Shown: positions 1-9,856 of the stretch, one piece after another
How the letters are laid out: every line of letters starts with the position of its first letter
Numbering within the stretch: the stretch's first letter is position 1
Assembly: GCA_963575745.1 (NCBI GenBank)
Contig: CAUYUJ010021036.1
Span: 65,001 to 129,000 of the forward strand
Origin: Prorocentrum cordatum
Lineage: Eukaryota > Sar > Dinophyceae > Prorocentrales > Prorocentraceae
Direction: 5' to 3'
Length of the DNA stretch: 64,000 nucleotides
Notes under the pieces: model-generated
Seen by the model: only the letters and a program-made list of their open reading frames with translations
Told to the model about the DNA's origin: nothing
Database searches by the model: none
Position numbers and translations under genes: made by a program

Positions 1-1045
1 TGTAGGAAGTGTTGGAAGCAGCCGGGCGAACAGAACGCCCAGCCAAAGCAGTCCACGGCCAGCGGCGGCGCGTCGAGCCACCAGTCGACCGAGCCTGACC
101 AGTCCAACGACGAGAAGCACGCCCACCTCGCGCAGCTCCATGCACGGCTGGGTGAGCTGTGTCGTATCGCCGAGGACCCGATCATGGCTGGTTCCCTCAA
201 CGCGCAGGTGGCCGCCCTCGGGGAGCAGGTCGCCCAAACCCAGGCGGGCCTTGACACCCAGGTCCCCCGCTGTGTGACAGAGTGCCGCGTCGTCAGAGAC
301 CGCAACCGCGTGGCAGACCAGAAGGAGAAAAGCGCCGGCCGCATCGCCGACATCGAGGCGGAGATGGTCAAACAGCAAAAGGCGCTCGCAGAGTTGCAAG
401 CGACCCACGAGCGCCCCACAAAGAAGCTGGACACGCCCAGCGCCACACCCTCAGCATCAGCAAGACACAGTGGATTTCGCGATGTGGGTTACAGGCTCCG
501 CCCACACAAGCTACACCGCTTCTACACGGTCAACGCCAACACGGTGACCACGCTGGAGCGCATCATGAGCGGCATCAAGCTCAACGACTCCGAAGGGGTC
601 TTTTTGGTTCAAGAATTCCAAGAAGACCCTGCCAAGCTTGACATATTCAGCAATCGCATGCACAAGCAGGCCCGGCGCATCGGGCTGGCGGGCGGAACCA
701 GGACATCGGGGGGATGAAGTGTTGGAGTGCTCATCGAGGCGCCATGTAGTCATGGGATCGACTGCGCTAGACGCGGCATCCCTTCCTGGGACATCTCGCA
801 AAAGGGCTTCGCTGGCCGCTTGGCCATCGCCGGGGCGGACGCAGTGCACAAGATGGGCGTGTTCTGCGGCAGCGCCCACCTCTGGACCAGCGAGGGCCTC
901 GCGACCAGGATCCAGCTCGTCCTGCTCAAGTGGGCGGCCACAGTGGAGGCCGCCCATCACGCGCGGATCCCGGGCGGAGATTTGAGCATGGATCCGCCCA
1001 CCCTCCGCGCCTCAGGGCTGCTTGGCAGAATGAGGGGGGGCCATC
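1..1045 (+). pseudogene. LINE-A first ORF region and EEP endonuclease (one in-frame stop)
   Basis: The frame is open from base 1 (starting CRKCWK, probably the end of a Cys finger) to a TGA at 715-717 and continues in the same frame to about 1045. Residues 40-140 are charged and helical with a coiled-coil look (ALGEQVAQTQ, IEAEMVKQQKALAELQ). EEP begins near 520 with VNANTVTTLE and LVQE, the usual catalytic-Glu context. It resumes after the TGA with GRLAIAGADAVHKMGVF, AHLWTSEGL and GGDLSMDP, which matches the GDFNxDP block. In these elements EEP nicks target DNA to prime reverse transcription. One nonsense change is the only break seen here, so this part decayed less than the RT that follows. 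Confidence 0.7.
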
Positions 1046-2149
1046 GCGCGCGACCGGCAGATCGGCCCCCGCGACGCAGGCTGGGCCGGCGCCGGCGGCG
1101 CGCCCAAAGAAAATTAACATGCACGTCAAAATGCCCCCCGGCGGCTCCCGCGGCCGAACAGGGTGGCGTTTTCTAACGAGAGACACGCGAGGGATTTCTT
1201 CATTGTCTCCCAGTGCCTGGCGAGGGCCCGCTCTCGGCCACCGCACAGGACGGCCGCGGCGCGGCGCCCCGCTCGCCCGCGACGCTGGAGAACCCGAAGC
1301 AGGACCACCAGGCCAGGAAGACCCACGCGCTGATCAAGCCCGAGAGGTGGCCCATAGCGCTGCCCGCGGACTGCGCGGCGCCGACAGCGCCGCGGCCGCG
1401 GCCCCTGGCAAGACAGGGTCGCCACGGGCAGGAGGACATCGGCGATCACTAGAGCAGCTCGGGGCAGGCATCGCATTGCCACCTTAACCACTACTTCAAC
1501 TTCACGGGCGACGAGCTCGCCCAGCGCACGGGCCACTTCGACAAGTGGCAGGACATCGAGGTCGCGGAGGCCCCCCGCACGCAGGCGCGGGGTGAGGGCG
1601 CAGAATGGCTGGCCCGCAGGCCCGGGGCCCCGCGCGCCGGCGCGTCGGCGCGGCTTGCCGAGGGCCGCGAAGACGCCAACATGAAAAACAGGGTGGGCTG
1701 GCTGGCCAGGGGCCTCCTCAAGCATCCCATCGCGACGCGGCTCTTCGCCAGGCGCGCCCCCGACCAGGGGCCGCGCGACACGGGCGCCGCAGGCGACGAG
1801 AACGATGGCGAGGTGATGCTGAGGGTGTCTGAGGCCGAAACACCCCCTGACTTCCCGCGGGGCGTGGCGGAAGTGACGCAAGGCCGCCCCGCGGCCACAG
1901 CGCCGCCCTCCTGCGGGCCCGAGGTCGTCAGTTGGAACACCATGTGCTGACCAGACATCGCGAGCGCGCTAGGCAGCATCACCGCCGACGCGGCCAACGC
2001 CAGCGAGCTCCACTACATCAGCTGCACGATCACGCTGCTGGACATCGCTGGCCGCCGCAGTTGGCCGGCAGCGCATCGCGCCCTATAACCGCTAGCTGGA
2101 GGCGCTGGGTGCGCACCCATGGACAGGGAGGAGCCGGGGCCACCCACCG
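1046..2149 (+). other. LINE-A linker between endonuclease and RT, no domain recognised
   Basis: Open stretches exist, for example about 1491-1950, which includes WQDIEVAEAPRTQ and MKNRVGWLARGLLKHP. They shift frame several times. I take this as the decayed region between endonuclease and RT of LINE-A. No independent gene is supported. Confidence 0.4.
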
Positions 2150-4093
2150 ATGGACCAAGCCCGCCAACCCGCGGCAGCCGCAGGCCACCGCCGGAGACAC
2201 GCAACACTTGGAGGACCACGCGCTCGTGCACCCCTAGGCCGCCGCGGACAACGCCCTGGCGGGCGGGGGGGGGCCTGGCTGAAGGCCCATGCGGACCTCG
2301 AGATGGCAGAGTATCGGCCGCCGCCCATCACTCCGAAGCAGGCCGTGGACAGCCGCGGCCGCTTCCGCCCCAAGATGGGCCTGAGCGAGGCCGACCGGCA
2401 TTCGCGACTGCAGAAGCTGGGCGGCTACGCTAGAGCAGCGCGCATCGCCGGCGCGCTGAACGCTTCGGGGGCGGGGGCCTCCTGGCCCGCGGCGCAGACC
2501 GCCATCCTGCTCCACCCGATGGCCAAGCCGAGCGGCGGCTTCCGCAATCCCAGGCCGATTCCCGAGCTGGCGAGGCTGCAGGGGGCCGCCCGCGCGCCGA
2601 CCAGGAACAGGAAGGACTACGACTGGGCAGCCCGGGGTAGGTCCAGCGAGAGGGCGGCGTGGACCCAGGCCCTGTCCTACGTGGCCACCGTCGCCCAGGA
2701 TCTAAACTGCGCGGCCACGCATTTCGACCCGGCCGAGTGCTTCGAGTTCGTGGCCCGCGCCAAGGCGTGGGGGACCAGGCTGCGCCGGGGCTTCAACCGC
2801 GCCATCCTGGGGGGGCGCCGCTGGGCGCGCGGCGTCGTCGCGGGCAGCCGCTTCGCGCCCTTCTGCCTGGAGATGGTAATCTTCGCCGAGCTGGACGGGG
2901 TCGCGCTGGCCTTCCCGCGGGCGGACGCGCGCCTCTTCTTCGACGACCTGGCGGTCGCTGCCCACGGGCCGCGGCAGTTCGCGGCGCGCTGGCACGCCGC
3001 CTCGGCGCAGACGCCGCTGCGCATGCTCGAGCAGACCTCGGACATGCAGGCGTCCAAGGGTGAGCCGGGTAAGACCGTCACAATGACATCGGCCCCATCG
3101 CCCCAGACCATCCTCGCCAAGCGCATCAGGCCGCTGAACCTGCGCATGGCGACTTCCGAGAACCACTCGGGCGTCGCCGCGGCTGCGGGCCGACGAAGGC
3201 TGCTCGGAGCCTTCCCCAAGAGGGCAGCGAATTTCGCGGCGAGGCGGGATCTCATCGCCAGGATTCGACAAGCAGGTGGGCCAGCTGATAGAATCGTTCG
3301 ACAAGCCAAGCTGCCACCACCCACGCGCGGGGCGCAGGCCATGGGCAAGTCGGACACCATGGCCAGGGAGCTGCACCTGAGCGTCGCCCCTTTTTACAGC
3401 GGGAACGCCAATGAGCGACCCGGCCACCAGGTGCTCCGCGCGGAAGACGTGGACCCAGGTGCGACGGCCAACGAGGCGCCCCTGCTGGCTTCGGCGCAGG
3501 CTTGGCACGAGGCAGAGCCCCAGCCACACCTGATCGGCCACCTGCAGGCCGCCTGGAAGCGCCGGGCGCCCAGGGTGGCGCGCGCCAAAGTGCCCCGGCA
3601 GATTGCCCGAGGGCCCGCTGGCGCCGTCATAGCCACCGCGCGGCCGGCGCCGGGGCTGGCAGACCCAAACGGCGCACTCCATCGCCATCGGCGTAAAAGT
3701 GCTCGACCCGCGCGCCCTGCCGCCGCGCGAGCTCCGCCGCAGAGCGACGCAGGCCACCGAGCAGAGCCTCAAGAACGCCTGGCTCGCCAAGTGAGGAGAG
3801 ACCTACCACCTGGAGCTACTGTTCGCGGAGCCCGCGTGGGCGCTGCGCAAGCGACCCATTGCGCCAGACGCTCGCCGATCACGCTGGGCGCGAGCGCACC
3901 GAACCAGAGTGCGGACGCGGTGGCGGGGCGGTGCCAGAAGGGCTCTGTCCCCGACCCCATCTGCAAGGCGTGCGACGCGGAGGCAGTGACCGATCGCCAC
4001 CGCACCTTCGCGCGCACCGCCAGGAATGAGCACCGCCGCTCCGTCGGTGGAGCCCACGTCGTGCATCGGGGAGACCGGCCAGGGCTTGGGTAA
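2150..4093 (+). pseudogene. LINE-A reverse transcriptase with Cys/His knuckle
   Basis: A 647-codon frame. An RT fingers-like block reads ILLHPMAKPSGGFR near 2499-2540, comparable to the KP.GG.R block of LINE RTs. The palm follows: RGVVAGSRFAPFCLE near 2829-2870 (motif B region), then FFDDLAV with the catalytic Asp pair at about 2936-2947. Motif A is not clear, and the fingers region looks partly out of frame. Near the end, CKACDAEAVTDRH (about 3960-4000) resembles the C..C...H..C knuckle found before RNase H in this kind of element. RT copies the element RNA at the nicked target. Length is near that expected for RT plus connection, but several key blocks are blurred, so I treat it as a pseudogene even though the frame is open. 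Confidence 0.65.
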
Positions 4094-4735
4094 CTACGAG
4101 CAGCTCTGGGGCGAAGGCCTCGCGAATGACCCTGCCGTGGAGATTGGGCCGTGTGGGCTGCCGACGTCATGCGAGACCATCGCCCACGGCGACTACGACG
4201 GCTTCATCGCGGGCGACGCGTGCACCGACGGCAGCCTCCTCTACAGCGCCTACGCGGCCTTGCGCAGAGGAGGTCGGTCCTCCGTGCAGCTGACGGAGAG
4301 CCGCGAGCTGAAGTTGGCGGTCTACGGACCGCCCCCAGGCGCGCAGTGGGACCAAAGCATTTACAAAAGCGAGCTGATAGCCGTGCTGCGCGTCCTCCAG
4401 GTTGGCTGCCCGCCCCTCCACGTCTAGTCTGACTGCCGGGCCATCCTGGACGGATTCGCGCGCGGCCCCGCTTGCGCTGCACGCCCAGCCACCCTGCACA
4501 GCGACCTGCGGCGGGAGTGCTGGGCGAAGATCGAGGACAATGGAAGAAGAGGGCCAAGGGGGTGAGCTTTAGCAAAGTGAAGGCGCACGCCACTAGATTG
4601 CAGCGGGCCCGCATGGCCTCCCTCGCGTGTCATAGGAAATTAATTCGCCGACGGGTATGATAAGCTTGGAGCCGAGCAGCAACAACACGCTCAATGGCAC
4701 GGAATTGCACAGCAATTGAAACTCATTTCAGGTGC
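4026..4735 (+). pseudogene. LINE-A RNase H domain, broken
   Basis: Four RNase H active-site contexts appear in order: ACTDGSLL near 4218, YKSELIAVLRVL near 4365, SDCRAILDGFA near 4428 directly after an in-frame TAG, and FADGYDKLGAEQ near 4650. Between the last two, VSFSKVKAHATR is in another frame. RNase H removes the RNA strand during element replication. At least two stops and two frame changes break it. It overlaps the end of the RT frame by about 70 bases, consistent with one original polyprotein. Confidence 0.75.
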
Positions 4736-4740
4736 GTTTG

Positions 4741-5264
4741 AGTCCGTAGCCTGTGTAGGAGTAGTTGGGCAAGGGCTCGCTGACACCCCCGTTCGGAAAA
4801 TCCCACGGAGGCTCCGAGCCATCCCAGGCCCCCCGACCCCGAGCCCAGCGGGGACGTGAAGGAGCTTGTGGGACTTCTACCTCCGCCGCCTGGTCCCACC
4901 CCCCCTCCCCCTTTGTGGAGCTCCTGGACGGGGACGGAGGCAGGATCGAACGGGCCCACTCGCCAGAGACCACCAAGTCACCAAGTGCTGCGCCTCCCAG
5001 AAGTATTATGTCGGTCGTGGGCTAGGTACGCCACGGACCGATGGATCGAACGTCTGACTAGTTCCCGTGGGGGGGATCCTCGGACGATCTCTGGACGTTT
5101 AAACCTTACGTGGCAAGGAATGCGCCCCACCACGAACAAGCCGTTTTGATTTGGCCCCAAAAATTCCGCCAAGGATAGACCTGAGGTGAGGGAAGAGGCA
5201 CACGTGCAGGTAGCATGCACCCCTGCGGCGGTCCCTGCCAACCTCGTTGCGTTAATCCTCGCTT
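4741..5264. other. Non-coding stretch after LINE-A
   Basis: GC-rich DNA that could be the LINE 3' end or unrelated. A Pro-rich open stretch reads as low complexity. No gene, repeat or RNA seen. Confidence 0.3.
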
Positions 5265-5622
5265 GTCCTCCTCCTCCTTCTTCACCACCTCCTCCTCCTC
5301 CTTCTCCTCCCCCTCTCCTCCTCCTGCTCCTCCTCCTCCTCCTCCTACTCCTCCTCCTCCTCCTCCTCCTCCTCCTCCTCCTCCTCCTCCTCCTCCTCCT
5401 CCTCCTCCTCCTCCTCCTCCTCCTCCTCCTCCTCCTCCTCCTCGCTCTCTCCTCCTCTCCTCCCTCTCCTCCTCCTCCTCCTCCTCCTCCTCCTCCTCCT
5501 CCTCCTGTTCCTGCTCCTCCACCTCCTCCTCCTCCTCTTCCTCCTCCCCTCCTCCCTCTCCCCCTCTTCTCCTCTTCATCCTCCTTCTTCTCCCCCTCCT
5601 CCTCCAACTTCTCCTCCTTCCT

Positions 5623-5676
<54 letters not shown>

Positions 5677-5770
5677 ATCCTGCTCCTGCTCCTCCTCCTC
5701 CTCCTCCTCCTTCTCCTTCTGCTCCTCCTCCTCATCATCCTCCTCTTTTTCCTCCTCCTCCCACCCCTCC
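5265..5770. repeat. (CCT)n polypyrimidine tract with (TCCTGC)n block
   Basis: About 500 bases of CCT/CTC triplets, nearly pure from 5345 to 5440, with a hexamer block TCCTGC at about 5622-5690. All long reading frames here are artefacts of the repeat (poly-Pro, Ser, Leu, Glu, Arg or Gly). Confidence 0.95.
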
Positions 5771-6676
5771 CTCCCTCCCTCCCTCCTGCATCCCCGCACT
5801 CCCGCACTCCCGCACTCCCTCCCTCTTTCCCCACCCCCCCTTCCCGCCTGAGGAGGCTCCAAGGAGGACTGGCAGAGGGACTTAAAGGACTTCATCAAGA
5901 AGAACCGCCTCGACGATCGCACGCAGGACGCACTCGCGGGGCTGTCCAAGCGCGAGGCGCGCGCACGCGGAGGGAGGGAGAGAAGGAGCAGGGAGCAGGC
6001 AGCAGGAACGGGGGGGAGGGCAGTTCGGATCGGCGCGGGGGGGGGGAAGCAAGGGGGTCGGCGGGTGAGAAGTGGAAGCCAAGGTGGGTTGTGTCTGGCC
6101 GAACCTGGCTTACGAGTGGGCCCGGGGGTAGACGATTCCGCTAAGAAAAGGGCGGAGCCCACTCAACCCGGATCGTTGAGCCCCGCAAGCCGTTGGGGCC
6201 TCTGCAGCCCAGGTGTAAGCCAGGTCAGGCCAGGTATCCGTGAGGACCTCGCCTTCTGCCGCCGACCCCTTCTCTATGAGAATAGGCTGCATCAAAGCTG
6301 TGCCGGGGTGTCCGGGAGGCGCTTTGAAGACATCTGCGAGCATCATGCGAGGACGGAGGAGCCATCGAACCATTTTGATGTGTTGGGGTTAGTCTTCAAC
6401 GCGACGTGGTCTTATCGAAGCGCCCCCCTCATGTGATGCATGAAAAGCCCTCTCGGTACGATTGGCGGTTGCTTGAGGCCATCTTGGACCCAGTCGCGCG
6501 GCTGGAGTAGTCTTCTGTCCTGCATCCATCGCTGTGTTCGGGGATGTGTGGCTGCGGGTCCACCACCGAATGTTTGTTCAAGAAACTGCGGAAGGGGGGA
6601 GCAAAAGCGACCACCGAACACAGACCCCGATACAGAAAATGTATGGTTTTCTGCTCTGTGTGTTTGGGCAGCCTCT
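5771..6676. other. Intergenic, nothing recognised
   Basis: Mixed sequence with short open stretches but no protein family, repeat or RNA that I can support. Confidence 0.3.
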
Positions 6677-7165
6677 GCGAGGTGGGTTCGTGGTTTCGAG
6701 TGCGCGACAGTGGCGCATGTTGCAAGGGATCGTGGCCTCGGAGGCGCGAACGTGGTGCGTTTTACGACGGATTGTTGGCTTCGGGGGCGCGAGCGTGGCG
6801 TAATTAACAATGGATTTGCGGCTTCGGGAGCGCGAAGGTGGTCCAATTCACATTGGAATGTGGCTTCGGGGGGATCGTGGCATCGGGGGCGCGAACGCAA
6901 TTTAGTCTACGATGGACTGTGGCCTCAGGGACGTGAATATAGTCTGGTATGCGGGTGATGGTGGCCTCGGGGACGCGAATCTGATGTAATTTGCTAGGGA
7001 TCGTGGCCTCGGGGGCGCGAACGTGGTATAAATTACGTGGGATCGAGGCCTTGGGATCGCAAACGTTGTGCAATTTACACAGGATCGCAGCCTCGGGGCC
7101 GCGCGCGTGAGTAATGTACAAGGGATCGCGGCCTCGGGCGCGCGAACGCGGCGCAATTTACAACA
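6677..7165. repeat. Degenerate minisatellite, unit about 43 bp
   Basis: About eleven diverged copies of a unit built from GGATCGTGGCCTCGGGGGCG, then CGAACGTGGTG, then AATTTACAA. Clear copies start near 6726, 6771, 6811, 6960, 7002, 7043, 7081 and 7120. Conservation of both the GC-rich and the AT-rich half shows true tandem descent. Confidence 0.85.
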
Positions 7166-7488
7166 GATAACTGTTAAGGGGCGCGAATGTTTTGTATGCT
7201 TCCGTGTCCTACGGCCCCGCGGGAATTCAGGTAACGCGTTGCGGGCGTGGTGAAAAAGACCGGTTGGGGCTCCCCCCCTCGCGCGGACTTCGACAATTTA
7301 CGATAGGAAGTAGAGCGCAGGACTATAACGCTGGAGACGTGAAGGTGGGAGTAGAGCAGGGAGCGGAACGCCTGACCCGCGCAGCCTGTTGGCTCCACAA
7401 GGGGGCCGGCGGATAACCCAGCCTGGCTTCCATTGATAGCCCTCCTACTCTTATGTGTATCGGAGGTTGGGGGGTGAGACCGCAGTGA
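7166..7488. other. Intergenic, nothing recognised
   Basis: Non-repetitive GC-rich DNA between two repeats. No coding signal that I trust. Confidence 0.3.
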
Positions 7489-7565
7489 AACGGAGACCCC
7501 CCACCGGGAAATCGGTTTCGGTTTCGTGTTCGTGTCGCGCGTGCGGGCGAGGCGAAGCTGCGCGG
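7489..7565 (+). repeat. Dispersed repeat, plus-oriented copy
   Basis: Shares about 75 bp with the reverse complement of 9313-9398. Shared blocks include GAGACCCCC, AAATCGGTT, TCGTGTCG and GCGAGGCGAAGCTG (with small gaps). Confidence 0.75.
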
Positions 7566-7594
7566 GATCCTCCTGCAACTAGGCCGAAGTAGGA

Positions 7595-7825
7595 GCGAAA
7601 GTCCGTCCCCGTCCGCCGGTGGCTGGGAGGTGTCCCAGTTGGGCCGGGCGGTGTCCCGGGTGTCCCGGGTGTCAGTAGGAGCGAAAGTCCGTTTCGGAAA
7701 CGGACTTTCGCTCCTACTGACACCCGGGACAATCCCGCCCGCCGGTGGCCGGGAATCCCGTCCGCCGGTGGCCGGGAGGTGTCCCAGTTGGGCCGGGCGG
7801 TGTCCCGGGTGTCCCAGGCGTCCCG
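7595..7825. repeat. Direct repeats flanking a 71-bp palindrome
   Basis: The block GTCCGCCGGTGGC.GGGAGG followed by TGTCCCAGTTGGGCCGGGCG is present at about 7608-7672 and again at 7759-7825. Between them, bases 7661-7695 and 7697-7731 are exact reverse complements (35-bp arms, one-base spacer at 7696). The arm motif GTAGGAGCGAAAGTCCGT also occurs once more at about 7588. Confidence 0.9.
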
Positions 7826-7857
7826 GCGTTAACGCATGTCGCTAATTTCATAATTCA

Positions 7858-8545
7858 TTTTTTTCGGCGCCTGCGGCGGGCTTTCTTATCCTATCCAGCT
7901 TATCTTATCCAATCCATTTTGTCCAATCCAATCGATCTTATCTTATCCAGCCCATATGTTCCATCTTATCTAATCCCACTCAATCCAACCCACCCAACAC
8001 AATCCATCAATTCATTTGTTTCTGCGCCTGCGGCGGGCCAATCAAATCAATATTATCTTATCCAATCCATATCTTCCAATCCAACCCATCTTATCTTATC
8101 CAATCCACCTTATCCCATCCAATCCAATCCACCCAACCCAATCCATCAATTCATTTTTGTCGGCGCCTGCGGCGGGCTTTCTTATCCAATCCAGCTTATC
8201 TTAGCCAATACATCTTGTCCTGTCCAATCCATCTTATCTTATCCAACCAATATTGTCCCATTCTATCTTATCCCAGCCAATCCAATCCATCCAACCCAAT
8301 CCATCAATTCATGTGTTTCTGCGCCTTTGGCGGGCCAATCCAATCCATCTTATCCTGTCCAATCCATCTCTTCCAATCCAACCCATCTCATCGTATCCAA
8401 TCCATCTTATCCAATCCAATCCACCCAACCCAATCCATCAATTCATGTTTGTCGGCGCCTGGGCGCGTTGTCTGGTGGTTGTGCCGATGGTTGTCCTGTG
8501 GTTGTCCGACAAAGTGTTGTTCGGCGCCTGCGGCGGGCTTTCCGA
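7858..8545. repeat. Satellite of GC core boxes and TTATCCAATCCA spacers
   Basis: A GC box CGGCGCCTGCGGCGGGC or a close variant recurs at 7865, 8022, 8161, 8319, 8453 (degraded) and 8522. Spacing alternates 157, 139, 158 and 134 bp, so the higher-order unit is about 295 bp. Spacers are pyrimidine-rich (CTTATCCAATCCA) and end with CAATCCATCAATTCAT before each box. Confidence 0.9.
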
Positions 8546-8667
8546 TTTTGCTTGTGAGGTCGATAGTGAGATCGACAGTGAGATTCACCGATAGGTCGGT
8601 CGACGGATAGGTAGATAGTGGGATCTCATCGTCATCGCGATCATCATTGTGGTGGAGGGAGACTCTG

Positions 8668-8750
8668 ATAGAGAGGGAGGGAGAGAGAGGGCGAGGGAGA
8701 GAGAGAGAGAGAGACAGAGAGAGAGAGAGACAGAGAGAAAGAGAGAGATG
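8668..8750. repeat. (GA)n microsatellite
   Basis: Nearly pure GA dinucleotides with a few GACA interruptions. Confidence 0.95.
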
Positions 8751-8924
8751 AGATCAAGGCGACAGGCTGGAGGTCAGTCAGCTTGGGCATTTGATCTCAA
8801 TCCCCCAACCTCCTTATCGCCCGCAGGGCGGCCGTATAGGCATACATGTGTGTGTACGACCACCCGTCGGGCGATAAGGACGCTCGGGGGAGGGAGGAAT
8901 CAACGTCTCACCCAATCGGTCTCA

Positions 8925-9115
8925 CGATCAATGGTAGTACCGATACCAGTATCGATCTTACGATCGATCGCACTATCGATCGGACTACCGATCTCACGAT
9001 CGATCCCGCCATCGATCCAATTATCGATATCACTACCGATCGCTCGATCGATATCACTATCGATCTCACGATCCCTTTCACGATCGACCCCGCAATCGAT
9101 CTCACCATCGCCCTC
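8925..9115. repeat. 12-bp minisatellite based on ATCGAT
   Basis: Unit about ATCGATCNNAC(T/G), near 15 copies. One frame gives a four-residue Ile-Asp-x-Thr period, which is a by-product of the 12-bp unit and not evidence of a gene. Confidence 0.9.
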
Positions 9116-9119
9116 ACTA

Positions 9120-9215
9120 GGGGACACCGACGGGCCACCACGGGCCACCCCCGGAGGCCATCGGGACACCACGGGACACCATCGGGACACCACGGCGGGA
9201 CACCACGGCGGGATC
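9120..9215. repeat. GGGACACCA tandem repeats
   Basis: Short repeats of CATCGGGACACCACGG type, directly after the ATCGAT array. Confidence 0.8.
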
Positions 9216-9312
9216 ACCCCGCGGCCAGCGCCCGCCGCGCGGCCGCGGGGGGGGGGGCGGGCTTCTGTCCTCGCCGCGCGCTGGCCAGAGGAGAGTCTAA
9301 TAGTCCCTTTTC

Positions 9313-9398
9313 GCCCGCCCACACAGCTTCGCCCCGCCTCGCCTCGCACGCACGACACGAGCCCGAAGCCCCAACCGATTTTCCGGCGGGGGTCTCTC
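9313..9398 (-). repeat. Dispersed repeat, inverted copy
   Basis: Reverse complement matches 7489-7565 with a few changes and a short insertion. Confidence 0.75.
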
Positions 9399-9405
9399 CA
9401 TATGC

Positions 9406-9450
9406 CTCCTCCTCCTCCTCCTCCTCCTCCTCCTCCTCCTCCTCCTCTTC
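9406..9450. repeat. (CCT)n tract
   Basis: Pure triplets ending five bases before the relict spliced leader. Confidence 0.95.
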
Positions 9451-9454
9451 CTGC

Positions 9455-9476
9455 TCCGTAGCCATTCGGGCTCAAG
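9455..9476 (+). other. Relict dinoflagellate spliced-leader exon
   Basis: Reads TCCGTAGCCATT, then CG, then GGCTCAAG. The DinoSL exon differs only by TT in place of CG, so 20 of 22 bases agree. In dinoflagellates this exon is trans-spliced to mRNA 5' ends, so a genomic copy directly upstream of coding sequence marks a reverse-transcribed mRNA. LINE-B coding sequence begins 380 bases downstream, with a foldback element inserted between. Confidence 0.85.
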
Positions 9477-9649
9477 GTTTTGAGGTTCGCAGCGAAACCA
9501 CGTGGATACCGCTGGTCCGCGGCCAGCAAGCATCCTTCCCCTGGTCGGCTCAATGGGCGAGCGTCGGGTGGTCCGCCCCACCCAGACGCACCCTGCCAGT
9601 GCCCGTGGAGAAGACTCGCTGTCCTGTCATTGGTAAGCAGCAGTATGGT

Positions 9650-9831
9650 TACTCCAGATTTCGTAATAAAAGGGAGGGGGTCTCAACCCTCCCAGACGAG
9701 AAGCTTTAGACCCCCCCGTGGGAGAACCCTCCAAAACATCGTCCCCAGACCCCCCCAGGCCCTCCAGGATAGCCTGGAAGAGACCCCCCCCGAAATGAGA
9801 CCCTCCTCCCTTTATTACGAAATCTGGAGTA
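9650..9831. mobile_element. Foldback (MITE-like) element with TA ends
   Basis: Arms 9650-9685 and 9796-9831 are inverted repeats of 36 bases differing only by a shifted A. They begin TACTCCAGATTTCGTAATAA. The outermost TA on both sides would fit a TA target duplication, as in Tc1/mariner-derived MITEs. The interior has no coding capacity. It sits between the relict spliced leader and the LINE-B ORF. Confidence 0.8.
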
Positions 9832-9856
9832 TACTAAGTGCACGCAGTGGGGCTTC

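Larger units (their letters stand above)
1..4740 (+). mobile_element. LINE-A: degenerate non-LTR retrotransposon
   Basis: The order of recognisable parts is that of an autonomous LINE: a coiled-coil region, an exonuclease-endonuclease-phosphatase (EEP) endonuclease, reverse transcriptase, a Cys/His knuckle and RNase H. The left end lies outside the window. The right end is set where RNase H homology fades after a segment reading ADGYDKLGAEQ near 4650-4680; the true 3' end could be several hundred bases further. Stops and frame changes show the copy is dead. Element type is from domain order; the family name is unknown. Confidence 0.75.

Noticed and set aside
5265-5770. Very long open frames with poly-Pro, Ser, Glu or Arg
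   Set aside because: They follow triplet repeat phase and exist on both strands; same for the other (GGA)n/(CCT)n regions.
6677-9215. CRISPR-like regular spacing in tandem arrays
   Set aside because: Units are contiguous or have repetitive spacers, no unique spacers and no cas genes; the host is eukaryotic.
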